DNA from: Natronosalvus hydrolyticus
GTDB lineage: Archaea; Halobacteriota; Halobacteria; Halobacteriales; Natrialbaceae
Assembly (NCBI GenBank): GCA_025517525.1
Contig: JAOPJZ010000005.1
Location: forward strand, 1 to 64,000
DNA: 64,000 nt
Direction of reading: 5' to 3'
Each line of letters begins with the position of its first letter. Position 1 is the stretch's first letter. The notes under the pieces were generated by a model that did not search any database, was not told the origin of the DNA, and was given only the letters and a program-made list of their open reading frames with translations. Position numbers and translations under genes: made by a program. Shown here in pieces: positions 43,981 through 52,865 of this stretch.

Positions 43981-44894
43981 GATTCCCCCTCAATTCGGTT
44001 GCTCGTGTGATCGTTCGTGAACTCACGGTCGCCATCGCCATCGCCCATCTCGGATTCGAACAGTTCACAAATCGCCGCAAGCGATCCGCTCACCTGTGTT
44101 CTCGGCTCGCCCGACGTCCCCGGGTGTTCGTCGTCGTCGACCTTCCCCGCTGGGGCCCGCTCGAGATGGCACGCAAGCCGCTCAGTGACGAGGCAATCAA
44201 CCAGCGTCGCGGCGAGTCCTTCGAGAACGCGTTCTTGTTCGGAACTCAGGCCGTCCGCAGCCGTAAGCATCCGCCGTGCCCGTTCGATCTCGCGCCGTTT
44301 GACTTCTTCTGCGTGCTCATGAACGTCCTCGAGGATGGCCGCCTGTACGGTTGGTTCTAACTCGCCCACAAGACGTCCGCGTTCTCGGTGAACGACGCGT
44401 TCCGGACTGGCTCCCGACCGAACCCGCCGGTGCACACGACAGGCGGATCTGACGACTCGTGCCAGCGGCCCCGTAAGCGTCCCCGATCGCCGTGCCCGGA
44501 CGTATGCCTCGAGGATGCTCTCGACTGACGGGGTGTCGGTCGCGTCGAGGGTGCCGGTACGTGCTGCTCGAGCCAACAGGCGGTCGATGGCTTCGATTCC
44601 AACGAACACGTCGATGTCATCGACCGGTTGGACAGCATCGGTATGCATTCCCGGGACTGTGCCGTTCCGAATCTCGAGCTCCGCTCGAAGCTCATCGATC
44701 CTCTCCGCCTCGGAACCTCTGACGTAGGCATCGAGGACGGTTGCGTTTCCAAGGACGAAGACCTCGGCGAGCCCATCGCGTTCGACCAATCCATCTCGGA
44801 GCGCACCGATGCGCCGCTGCATCGTCATCGAGTCCGTCGTTCGAGCGACGGACACACGAACACAGGCAATCGACTCGAACGCGAATTGCATCAT
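43977..44894 (-). CDS. Glutamyl-tRNA reductase-like protein without catalytic Cys and NADPH domain
   Basis: A 305-residue protein. Its N-terminal part (LVERDGLAEVFVLGNATVLD) aligns with the HemA segment that normally carries the catalytic cysteine in (S/Q)TCNR; here that position reads GNATV. Then ILEAYVRARRSGTLTGPLAR and VVRSACRVHRRVRS match the HemA helix that precedes the NADPH domain. The Rossmann domain (about 150 residues) is missing, and the protein passes directly to the dimerisation helices (VKRREIERARRMLTAADGLS, LEGLAATLVDCLV). It is therefore a HemA-derived pseudoenzyme. The ATG at 44894 follows GGTGAG and overlaps the stop region of the haem-binding lipoprotein gene. Confidence 0.8.
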   Translation of the reverse strand: MMQFAFESIACVRVSVARTTDSMTMQRRIGALRDGLVERDGLAEVFVLGNATVLDAYVRGSEAERIDELRAELEIRNGTVPGMHTDAVQPVDDIDVFVGIEAIDRLLARAARTGTLDATDTPSVESILEAYVRARRSGTLTGPLARVVRSACRVHRRVRSGASPERVVHRERGRLVGELEPTVQAAILEDVHEHAEEVKRREIERARRMLTAADGLSSEQERVLEGLAATLVDCLVTERLACHLERAPAGKVDDDEHPGTSGEPRTQVSGSLAAICELFESEMGDGDGDREFTNDHTSNRIEGES

Positions 44895-44895
44895 C

Positions 44896-46473
44896 TCACC
44901 GGCGCGGGTCTTCTCCGATTTCCATGCCGAGCACCATCGCCGCCATCCGTCGCGGATTATCGTGGACGTCCCAGATCGACATCTCGTCGTTCCGAGTCGG
45001 GATGTAGCCGCGGTGTTCCTTGCTCGTGAGCCACGTCCAGTCGACCTGTCCGGGGTAGATCAGCGGTATCGTGTAGGTCGGGATATCGTCCCAGTCGGGC
45101 TCGTCGCCGGAGATTCGGACCGCCTGGAAGTCGGCATCGGTCCCCTCGCCGAGCCCGAGCTTGTACGGGTAGGCGACCCAGTGCCAGCGCGAGCCTGCTC
45201 CGTGATGGAGCGCGGGCGAGAACGTGTACACTCCGCCGGCCTCGAACTCCGTCTCGCCCAGGTAGCCAGACTGGAGGTCTCGCCACATCTCGATGGTCCA
45301 CTCGTCGTCCTCCCAGCGGCCGTCAATCTTCCAGAGGGCACCGGGGCCTTCGACGCGATCCGGGAACACCATCCGGCGTGGGATGACTGCACCCTCGAAC
45401 TCGGCGATGTCGGGGTCGAACGCTGCGGTCGTGTCGGTCGCGTCGGGCGGATGGGCGTCCTCGTCGCGATCCTCGTCACGATGAATCAGCGTGTGCGTAT
45501 CGGTTTGCAGAACGTTCCCGTCGTAGATCTCTTCGAGTTCCAGCGCGCCGTTCTCGACCATGTCCGGGTCGAACATATACTGTGGCTGACCGTCTTCGTC
45601 GAGGCTTTGGCTGTCACGGATTCGCTCCGAGGGTTCGTCCATCGCGCCATGCCGGTGGTCGAGGATGCAGTGGACGGTACCGTACCCGCCCGGAACTCCC
45701 CGTGCGCATCGGGCCATCACTAGGTCCACGAACTCTCCGTCCTCGAGCATCCGGTCGAGTTCCTCCTGGTCTTTCACGTCGTCCCAGGGGTTCTCCCACC
45801 ACTCCCCGGTTCGGGACTGGGGAATGTACTTGCGGACGTCGTCGTTCCCGAGGAGATCACCGTGGTGAGGGTGGTCCTCGACTTCTTCAGCCGTGGGGGC
45901 TCCAGGAAGGTGTCGTGTCCCTTCGTGGACGGTGATCCACCCACCGTAGTTCTCGAAGCCCTCGACGCTCCCGTCGTTGAGCAGAAACGAAAGTCGGTCC
46001 TCCGTGAACCCGGTGTGGTCCTCTCGTTCCTCGTTAGCGATTTCCGGATTGACGTTTCCGTATCGCGTCCATTCCCCATCCTCGTAGACGAAGAGGTCGT
46101 GGAACCAGCCGTTCTTGATCGGTTGCTCCCAGTTGAACCTGAAGTAGAGCTCGTCGTCGTCGTAGGCGACCTGGAAGTTCAGGTTCTTGAGAATTTGCTT
46201 TGGAACCCAATCGAGTTTGAAATTCTCTATCTCCGAGTAATCGATGTCGTCGTCTTCACTACCTGCCGCCTCGGGGTCCTCGCTAAACAGACCGAGACAT
46301 CCCGCGCTTGCGCCAATCGTTGCCGTTGCGCCCATAGCCATTAGAAACCGACGTCGAAGCGTTCCAGACGCCCGCTTTGGAATCGCCGCTTCGCCTTTCA
46401 GAGCGTCCCTGGCTTCGTCGATACTCAGGTTCGCGACTTCGTCGTCCGATCGACCTCGAGGTTCCTCAGTCAT
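44896..46473 (-). CDS. Tat lipoprotein with ethylbenzene-dehydrogenase-type haem-binding domain
   Basis: A 525-residue protein from the ATG at 46473. A 40-residue charged n-region precedes the Tat motif RRRFLMAMGATATIG and a lipobox at Cys59. The mature domain contains YDDDELYFRFNWEQPIKNGW, FTEDRLSFLLNDGS, a long middle with several His, and IDGRWEDDEWTIEMWRDL, the strand pattern of the EB_dh / cytochrome c-552 haem-b domain (gamma subunits of ethylbenzene, selenate and DMS dehydrogenases; CbsA). It should bind haem b outside the membrane and exchange electrons with a redox partner. It is the first gene of the minus-strand arm of the cluster. Confidence 0.82.
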   Translation of the reverse strand: MTEEPRGRSDDEVANLSIDEARDALKGEAAIPKRASGTLRRRFLMAMGATATIGASAGCLGLFSEDPEAAGSEDDDIDYSEIENFKLDWVPKQILKNLNFQVAYDDDELYFRFNWEQPIKNGWFHDLFVYEDGEWTRYGNVNPEIANEEREDHTGFTEDRLSFLLNDGSVEGFENYGGWITVHEGTRHLPGAPTAEEVEDHPHHGDLLGNDDVRKYIPQSRTGEWWENPWDDVKDQEELDRMLEDGEFVDLVMARCARGVPGGYGTVHCILDHRHGAMDEPSERIRDSQSLDEDGQPQYMFDPDMVENGALELEEIYDGNVLQTDTHTLIHRDEDRDEDAHPPDATDTTAAFDPDIAEFEGAVIPRRMVFPDRVEGPGALWKIDGRWEDDEWTIEMWRDLQSGYLGETEFEAGGVYTFSPALHHGAGSRWHWVAYPYKLGLGEGTDADFQAVRISGDEPDWDDIPTYTIPLIYPGQVDWTWLTSKEHRGYIPTRNDEMSIWDVHDNPRRMAAMVLGMEIGEDPRR

Positions 46474-46751
46474 ATGCAATACTCGGTTCTTGGGTGGGAT
46501 TCGAATTGGTCTGGAGTATACAGCGGTTTTTATACTCACCGACCCAACCGCCTGCGTATGGCCGCCACGACCGTTCGGAGAGCACCCCCCGACTGGCAGG
46601 TTCCGTATAACCTGCCGTGACCTTCCGCTCCAGCGGGTAGAAAAACGATCCTGCACCAGTTCGCCCCCTCGAGTATATAAACTCCTGTAATTTCCACACG
46701 CAACCCTACCCGCAACCCGGTCGGATCCTTATACATGATGAGGGTATTGGT
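46474..46751. promoter_or_regulatory. Divergent promoter region of the respiratory cluster
   Basis: The region separates the haem-lipoprotein (left) from the FeS gene (right). TATA-like sequences are AGTATAAAAACC on the minus strand (about 46530), about 55 bp from the left ATG, and CCTTATACATGATGAGG at 46730-46746 just before the right ATG, which fits a leaderless transcript. Another TATATAAAC occurs at about 46673. No clear operator is visible. Confidence 0.5.
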
Positions 46752-48011
46752 ATGAGTTCCGACATAGATCCGTCCCGGTGTACGTGTGGTTCGGGGACAT
46801 GTTCCGGGTCAAATGAGAGCGATGAATCGTCTGAAACAGCGCCTAAAATGCCTGATCTCGGCAAGGGATGGACTCCTGGTGACCTCGATGAGGACTGGGA
46901 AGCCAGCGCCGAGGCCAAACTCGAGACCGTGGAGTTCGACACGGAGCTGGGCATCGAGATCAGTAGAGACGCGATGGCCCTTGCACGGGGAGAAATGACT
47001 GAGACCGCGTTCCACGAAAAACACCACGAAGCGGTCTTCGAGGAGTTCGGGATCGATCAGCGGCCGACGTACGAAACGACGGTCAAAGCGAAAACTGACG
47101 ACGACGGGGATGCGCTTCCCGGTGTTCCCGACGTCGGAGGAGACGCGGTCCCGTCCCGGCGAGGATTGCTAAAGACGATGGGTGGGCTGGCCGCAGCGGG
47201 AGCGGCAACGAGTATGGCCGGTTGCCTCGACCAAGCAGTTGACACACCCGCGAGCACCGCAGATTCCGACGGCGGTGACGTTCAGCTGGGGATGGTAATT
47301 GACACGGATAAATGTATCGCCTGCCTGAAGTGTGCGGAGGCGTGTAAACAGGAGAACGATACCGACCGCGGCAGCCAATGGATGCACGTGTTCCGATACG
47401 AGGAAACGGAATACGACGACGTGAGCGAGGGGCAGATGCCCCGTCCGTGCCAACACTGCTCCGAACCATCGTGTACGTACGTCTGCCCGACCCAATCGCG
47501 GTTCAAACGTGAGGAAGATGGTATCGTCCTCACGGACTACGATCGATGTATCGGTTGTAAGTACTGCGAGGTCGCCTGTCCGTACGGTGTAAACTTCCTC
47601 GGGAAGGACGAGCCGACCGACAAGTCTCCCGGCTTTTTCGGCTCGGACACTGATAAGAACGATCGACGAGTCGGCGGGCCGCCACCTGCAGGTGTCATGG
47701 GCAAGTGTACCTTCTGCGTTCACCGACAGGACGACAGCGCCCAAAAGGGGACGACCGCCTGTGAGGACGACTGCCCCGTCGATGCGATCCACTTCGGTGA
47801 CATGAACGATGCGGACAGCCAACCCCGCCAGTATCTCCGAGAGAACCGAGACCAATCCCGGTTCAAGCTACTCGAGGAACAAGGAAACGAGCCGAACGTC
47901 GTCTATCTGGGTAACGAGCCATCGAAGGACGCTACACCGACAGATGGACCGTTCACCTACGAAGATCTCGGTATGGAGACGCTCGCAGACGATGGGGGTG
48001 ACGATCAATGA
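46752..48011 (+). CDS. 4Fe-4S ferredoxin-type electron transfer subunit with buried Tat signal
   Basis: A 419-residue protein. Residues 1-120 form an acidic domain opening with CTCGSGTC. A twin-arginine motif SRRGLLKTMGGLAAAGAATS with lipobox C158 follows, so the mature domain may be exported. It then carries four cysteine clusters typical of the PsrB/NrfC/DmsB family: CIACLKCAEACKQEN, CQHCSEPSCTYVCPTQ, CIGCKYCEVACPYG and CTFCVH ... ACEDDCPVDAIHFGD. It is the electron conduit between the NrfD membrane subunit and a partner. It overlaps nrfD by 4 bp. Confidence 0.9.
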   Translation: MSSDIDPSRCTCGSGTCSGSNESDESSETAPKMPDLGKGWTPGDLDEDWEASAEAKLETVEFDTELGIEISRDAMALARGEMTETAFHEKHHEAVFEEFGIDQRPTYETTVKAKTDDDGDALPGVPDVGGDAVPSRRGLLKTMGGLAAAGAATSMAGCLDQAVDTPASTADSDGGDVQLGMVIDTDKCIACLKCAEACKQENDTDRGSQWMHVFRYEETEYDDVSEGQMPRPCQHCSEPSCTYVCPTQSRFKREEDGIVLTDYDRCIGCKYCEVACPYGVNFLGKDEPTDKSPGFFGSDTDKNDRRVGGPPPAGVMGKCTFCVHRQDDSAQKGTTACEDDCPVDAIHFGDMNDADSQPRQYLRENRDQSRFKLLEEQGNEPNVVYLGNEPSKDATPTDGPFTYEDLGMETLADDGGDDQ

Positions 48012-49312
48012 GCACTGACGTCTTCGAGGATAGGATTCTGTACCCGTTAGAGCACACATCGAAACGGTACTACGCCCTTCTCGCGATCTTTTCACTCGGA
48101 ACGGTGCTGTTCCTGTTGGCGTGGGCGTACCAACTCAACGCCGGCGTCTGGGCGGTGACCGGCATCGGTGACTGGGGGATATCCGCTGGGGTTCCCTGGG
48201 GACTGTACATCGGCGGGTTCGTCTGGTGGGTCGGTCTTGCACACGGAGGCATCGCCATCTCGGCTGCCGTGCGCGTGATCGATATCGACCGGTTCGCTCC
48301 CATCGCCCGGGTATCGGAGATATTGACGGTGCTTGCGCTCAGTATGGCCGCGTTCAATATCGTGTTGAGCATGGGTCGCCCTGACAGGATATTCAACACG
48401 ATCCTCTGGTGGCCGGCAACCGTACATCACTCGCCGCTGGCCTGGGACATCGCTGTAATTACGCTGTACCTCGTGCTGAGTCTGACGTATTTGTGCCTCT
48501 CGCTTCGAGCGGAGATCGCTGCCTTCCGACATCGACTCCCTACCGTATTCTCGCCGCTGTATTCGATGCTTACGATCGGGTACTCGAAGTCGGAAGACGA
48601 GAAGATCGAACAGATCCTCTGGTGGCTCGCGGTAGCGATCCTTGCGCTCGTACCGCTGCTTTCGGGTGGCGTCGTTCCGTGGCTGTTCAGCCTCATCGCC
48701 GCCCAGCCAGCGTGGTACGGGGCCGCTGCCGGTGCAGCGATGCTCACGGAGTCGCTAACAAGTGCGCTCGCCGGTGTCATCATCATTACGGCGATTTTCA
48801 GGTACGCGTACGACTGGGAAGATGTCATCGAAGATCGAATCTTCCGTGATCTCGCGGTCGTCCTCGCGTTCCTGTCACTAGCGACGATCTGGTTCACGAT
48901 GCACGACATTTTGACCGGGCTATACACGGCCCCAGCAAACATCGGTGCACTCACTGGAGCGATGCTCGAGTTGCCGTTCTTCTGGTTGGCCGTCGTCGGG
49001 CTCGTCGTCTCCGTCGTTGCATTGTTCCTCATGATCGGCTGGCCCGACCGGTTCTTCAGCATTCCGGCACTGGTCGCCATCTCGGTAATCCTCTCTGTGA
49101 CGATCCTCAACAAGAAAGTGATGTTCATCGTGGAAGGTCTCATGTTCCCGACTGCCCCACCGCTGACGAACCTGTACCCCAGTGGATCGTATTCCCCCAC
49201 ACTCCTCGAGTGGTGGCTCTTCATCGGCACGATCGTGCTGCTTGGATTCGGATTCCTGATCGCGACGAAAGTGATCCCAATGGTTGAACTTGACCCGGAG
49301 GAGGTGAACTGA
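48008..49312 (+). CDS. NrfD/PsrC-family quinone-linked membrane subunit
   Basis: A 434-residue membrane protein with about ten helices. The NrfD features are GVPWGLYIGGFVWWVGLAHG near residue 60, IFNTILWWPATVHHSPLAWD and the later ILWWLAVAIL. NrfD proteins bind quinone and exchange electrons with the FeS partner. It sits between the FeS gene (4-bp overlap) and the two-helix peptide gene. Confidence 0.93.
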   Translation: MSTDVFEDRILYPLEHTSKRYYALLAIFSLGTVLFLLAWAYQLNAGVWAVTGIGDWGISAGVPWGLYIGGFVWWVGLAHGGIAISAAVRVIDIDRFAPIARVSEILTVLALSMAAFNIVLSMGRPDRIFNTILWWPATVHHSPLAWDIAVITLYLVLSLTYLCLSLRAEIAAFRHRLPTVFSPLYSMLTIGYSKSEDEKIEQILWWLAVAILALVPLLSGGVVPWLFSLIAAQPAWYGAAAGAAMLTESLTSALAGVIIITAIFRYAYDWEDVIEDRIFRDLAVVLAFLSLATIWFTMHDILTGLYTAPANIGALTGAMLELPFFWLAVVGLVVSVVALFLMIGWPDRFFSIPALVAISVILSVTILNKKVMFIVEGLMFPTAPPLTNLYPSGSYSPTLLEWWLFIGTIVLLGFGFLIATKVIPMVELDPEEVN

Positions 49313-49313
49313 G

Positions 49314-49526
49314 ATGGCGCATGAAACGATACACCTCGGACTGTACGTAATCTTCGGAATCATCATGCTCCCGGTGTACGTGATGATTCTGGGCTGGTTG
49401 ATCGGGAAGCCCCGAAACTATCGGGGTGTCGCTATAGCGTTCGGATACATCGGCGGGTTTATCGTCCTCATCATCGCGGGACTGTTGGTCGTAGGACTCG
49501 TGACCTCGATGCTCACACCCTACTGA
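49314..49526 (+). CDS. Two-helix membrane peptide at the end of the NrfD operon
   Basis: A 70-residue protein with two transmembrane segments (LGLYVIFGIIMLPVYVMILG, GYIGGFIVLIIAGLLVVGL) linked by a basic loop (GKPRNYRG). It starts one base after the NrfD stop. Such peptides are often accessory subunits of membrane complexes, and that is my inference here. Confidence 0.75.
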   Translation: MAHETIHLGLYVIFGIIMLPVYVMILGWLIGKPRNYRGVAIAFGYIGGFIVLIIAGLLVVGLVTSMLTPY

Positions 49527-49586
49527 CCACGACCATTGCTTCTGATCCCTATTGGTTGCCGTTTTCGCTCTCACTGACGAACGTCT

Positions 49587-49672
49587 CAGTGGTTCGTCAC
49601 GCCTGAACGTGTGAGCCGAACCGATAGCGGTTGTCAGGTTCGGCTCATATGTCGACGCGTGACGGAGTACTC
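49587..49672. repeat. Dispersed palindromic element, family C, copy 2
   Basis: About 86 bp from CAGTGGTTCGTCACGCCTGA to CGCGTGACGGAGTACTCG, with the inner stem GTGAGCCGAACCGATAGCGG / CAGGTTCGGCTCAT. It matches copies at 34930, 54239 and 59136. Confidence 0.88.
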
Positions 49673-49794
49673 GAAGATACGTTCAGATCTATCAGTATTT
49701 CCGCTGTAAGTCGCTTCTCGAGAGACCGCAAGTGAAGACAGCTTGCAGCTGTTCGAGCACCCCCTGTTCGACGGCAGCCTTCGATATCCTCACA

Positions 49795-49878
49795 CTATGG
49801 TAGCCAGTGAAAGTCAGTGCATATCCTATCGCAAGACGACGTCGCGATGGGTGTGTATATCGTTTCCAGGCTACGATA
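49795..49878. repeat. Dispersed palindromic element, family B, copy 4 (full length)
   Basis: 84 bp from CTATGGTAGCCAGTGAAAGT to ATCGTTTCCAGGCTACGATA, with the middle CCTATCGCAAGACGACGTCG. The ends form the inverted pair typical of family B. Confidence 0.88.
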
Positions 49879-50017
49879 TTTCGAACTGCTCGCTATCGTC
49901 GACACGCTCTTTGATCCTGAGGCACTCAAGCAGCAACCTATCGAGCGGTATGTACCGTTTTCATCGGCCTCGAGTAGTGGGGTTCTCTGACGACGACGAA
50001 AAGAATTGGAAGCGGAC
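49879..50017. other. Short possible gene fragment between repeat and korB
   Basis: A plus-strand frame reads FELLAIVDTLFDPEALKQQP then IERYVPFSSASS directly after the family B copy, which looks like a real protein fragment. It has no start, is only about 36 codons long, and I do not recognise the source. Confidence 0.3.
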
Positions 50018-50887
50018 TCAGTAGAACTCGCGGACGAGGTCCATGGCGTTGTCGGGTGCGCCGTCTGGAATCTCGGCCATGTTCTCGGTGACACCGTGTT
50101 GTTCGTGATACGGTACCGAGTTTTCGTTCTGGTACATCACGCCCTGATACTCCTTGTCGGCATCGAGGATGACGTCCTTTGCGGCTTCAACGTCGTGGCG
50201 GTCGTGATCCTCCTCTTTGAGGTCGACCAGCGTGTCACGGAAGTAGTCGTAAGTGTCGACGTCGTTGAACGTCACACACGGGCTGAACACGTTGACGAAA
50301 CCGAAGCCGTCGTGTTCGATGGCCTCCTCGATGATCTCTGCGTGACGCAGCGCGTCGGACGCAAAGGACTGGGCGATGAAGGTGGCTCCCGCGGCCTGTG
50401 CGAGCGCCAGCGGATTGACCGGTGGCTGCTGTGGCCCTTCGGGCGTCGTCGAGGTCTCGAAATCCGAGCGCGAGGTCGGCGAAGCCTGGCCTTTAGTCAG
50501 GCCATAGATGCGGTTGTCCATGACCACGTAGGTCATGTCGACGTTGCGGCGAACGGCGTGGACGAAGTGACCGGCACCGATGGAGTAGCCGTCACCGTCA
50601 CCGCCGGCAGCCATCACTTCGATGTCCGGACGGGCCATCTTGACGCCGGTCGCCACAGGCAGTGCACGACCGTGGACGCCGTGGAGCGCATAGGCGTGCA
50701 TGTAGGTTCCGATCTTCCCGGAACAGCCGATGCCAGCCACGAGGAACGTGTTGTCCGGATCGTTACCCGTGTTGGCGAGCGCTTTCATCATGCCGTTCAT
50801 CGTCCCGAAGTCACCACAGCCGGGACACCAGGTCGGTTGTTTGTCCGATTTGAAATCGGTGAATCGGACGTCTGATTGGGAACTCAT
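50018..50887 (-). CDS. korB: 2-oxoacid:ferredoxin oxidoreductase beta subunit
   Basis: A 289-residue thiamine-diphosphate subunit: TWCPGCGDFGTMNGMMKAL (FeS ligands), GIGCSGKIGTYM, and the TPP motif AAGGDGDGYSIGAGHFVHA ... VVMDNRIYGLTKGQ. It oxidises 2-oxoglutarate (or pyruvate) to acyl-CoA and reduces ferredoxin. The size and pairing with a 584-residue alpha subunit fit haloarchaeal KorAB. It overlaps korA by 4 bp. Substrate choice (oxoglutarate versus pyruvate) is inferred from subunit sizes. Confidence 0.9.
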   Translation of the reverse strand: MSSQSDVRFTDFKSDKQPTWCPGCGDFGTMNGMMKALANTGNDPDNTFLVAGIGCSGKIGTYMHAYALHGVHGRALPVATGVKMARPDIEVMAAGGDGDGYSIGAGHFVHAVRRNVDMTYVVMDNRIYGLTKGQASPTSRSDFETSTTPEGPQQPPVNPLALAQAAGATFIAQSFASDALRHAEIIEEAIEHDGFGFVNVFSPCVTFNDVDTYDYFRDTLVDLKEEDHDRHDVEAAKDVILDADKEYQGVMYQNENSVPYHEQHGVTENMAEIPDGAPDNAMDLVREFY

Positions 50888-52638
50888 TGTGCTGGAGCCT
50901 CCGCAGAGATTTTCGCCGCAATTGCATCGGCGAGTTCGTCCGCCTTGAAGCGGACACCCGTGTACTTGTTGATGCGGTCGACGCGGGTGAGCGTATCGTG
51001 TTCGATCACGTCTGCGAACTGGCCGGTCGCGTTACACTCGACGACAATTACGTTCTCGGCATCCGTAACGTCGTCGGTCAGGTCCGGGCGCGGGAAGATG
51101 TATGGCACCGAAACGACGCGGACGTCGATCCCGTCGTCCTCGAGGTACTCGAGCGCTTCGACGAGCGCGCCCTCGTTCGATCCCCAGGAGATGACGAGGT
51201 TCTCGGCGTCCTCGTCGCCGAACTCGCGGTAGTCCCAGTCTTCTTCTGTTTTGGCCGTTTCGACCTTACGATTTCGCTTGTCGACCTGCTGGACGCGGAC
51301 CTCGGTATCTTCGGTTCGTCGACCGAGTTCGTCGTGTTCGAGGCCGGTAGACATATGTGCGCCGTCGGTCATGCCGGGAATCGCTCGTGGGCTTACGCCG
51401 TCGTCGGTCGCCGCGTGGGCGCGGAATCGGCCCTTTTCGTCGAGCCACTCCTCGACATCGTCGTCGTCGACGAGTTTCCCCCGGTCGACTTCGACGGCGT
51501 CCATGTCGAACGTCTCCGGCGAGAACGTCTGTTCGGTGACCGCCAGTGCGAGGTCTGCGACCACGTAGACCGGCGTCTGGTACTTCTCGGCGTAGTTGAA
51601 CGCCTCGACGGTCTTCCAGAAACACTCAGCGATGGTGGTCGGCGCAACGACGAAGCGTGGAATTTCCCCGTGACCACCGTACAGCGTCATGTTCAGGTCG
51701 CCCTGTTCTTGCTTGGTGGGCATCCCGGTCGACGGGCCGGAACGCATCACGTCGACGATGACGAGCGGCGTTTCGCTCGTCGCGATGAGCCCGAACGTTT
51801 CGGCCATCAGGTCGATACCTGGACCCGAAGTCGCCGTCATCGAGCGAGCCCCGGCGCGCGCTGCACCGAGAGCCATGTTGATCGCCGACAGTTCGTCTTC
51901 GGCCTGGACGACGTGGCCGCCGTACTGCTCGATACGGCCGGTTAGATACTCCATCACGTTCGTCGCTGGCGTGATCGGATAGCCGGCGTAAAACCGACAG
52001 CCGGCGGCGAGTGCGCCCATGCCGATGGCTTCGTCACCGTTGAGCAGGACGTAGTCGTTGTCTGTCGTCTCGAGGTCGTAGCCCAGTTCCAGGTCGTAGT
52101 TTTCACGAACGTAATCGCGACCTTTACGGGCGGCTTCACGGTTGTTTTCGACGATTTTTGACCCCTTCCCGCCGAAGCGTTTCTCGAGGGCTTCGTCGAG
52201 ATACGCAACGTCGAAGCCAGTGAGTTCACAGGCAGCCCCGAGCGCGACGACGTTGAGCATGATGGCCCCGCCTGCCTCCTCGGCAAGCGTTTTCAGTGGT
52301 ACGTCGACGGCAGTGATTTCGTCAGGAATCTCGGCCTCCCACGAGCGTTCACCGTCGTAAATGACGGCGCTGCCCTCGTGGAGTTCATCGAGGTTCTCGT
52401 CGATGGTTCGCTGGGTGAGCGCGACGAGAATGTCGAGCCGATCGACGACACTCTGAACGCGATCTGTCGAGGTCCGAATCTTGTAGGCGGTGTAACCGCC
52501 CCGGATTCTCGACGCGAAATCCTTCGACGTAAAGACGTGTCGTCCGGCTCTGGAGAGTGCCTGGGCGAAAATCTTCCCTGTGGAGTCGATCCCGTCCCCG
52601 GCCTCGCCTCCGATTGCCCAGTTTAAGTCCTCGGTCAT
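50884..52638 (-). CDS. korA: 2-oxoacid:ferredoxin oxidoreductase alpha subunit (gamma-alpha fusion)
   Basis: A 584-residue protein. An N-terminal gamma-type domain (LNWAIGGEAGDGIDSTGKIF) is followed by the alpha domain starting about 200 (GDEAIGMGALAAGCRFYAGYPITPATNVMEYL is the family landmark, quoted in part) and the C-terminal domain with VISWGSNEGALVEALEYL. It provides the substrate-binding side of the TPP enzyme. It is the first gene of korAB and divergent from a flavin reductase gene. Confidence 0.92.
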   Translation of the reverse strand: MTEDLNWAIGGEAGDGIDSTGKIFAQALSRAGRHVFTSKDFASRIRGGYTAYKIRTSTDRVQSVVDRLDILVALTQRTIDENLDELHEGSAVIYDGERSWEAEIPDEITAVDVPLKTLAEEAGGAIMLNVVALGAACELTGFDVAYLDEALEKRFGGKGSKIVENNREAARKGRDYVRENYDLELGYDLETTDNDYVLLNGDEAIGMGALAAGCRFYAGYPITPATNVMEYLTGRIEQYGGHVVQAEDELSAINMALGAARAGARSMTATSGPGIDLMAETFGLIATSETPLVIVDVMRSGPSTGMPTKQEQGDLNMTLYGGHGEIPRFVVAPTTIAECFWKTVEAFNYAEKYQTPVYVVADLALAVTEQTFSPETFDMDAVEVDRGKLVDDDDVEEWLDEKGRFRAHAATDDGVSPRAIPGMTDGAHMSTGLEHDELGRRTEDTEVRVQQVDKRNRKVETAKTEEDWDYREFGDEDAENLVISWGSNEGALVEALEYLEDDGIDVRVVSVPYIFPRPDLTDDVTDAENVIVVECNATGQFADVIEHDTLTRVDRINKYTGVRFKADELADAIAAKISAEAPAQ

Positions 52639-52865
52639 GTCGTGACGGACGTTGCCCGTAAGGCATCAAAAGACTTCTGAAACCCCACCCAACCCGTAGA
52701 CGGATCTAATTGTTAACCCTGTTTGTAGTAATTTTCAGACAGGTGGGAAACCGGCCGCTCAGACTCGAGTACACACCCTGAGACCACGCCTGAGCCGCCG
52801 AGAAGTAACCGTTCGAGCGGCCGGGAAGCAAACACCTTTGAGGTGACCGACAGAACGCTTCGTGC

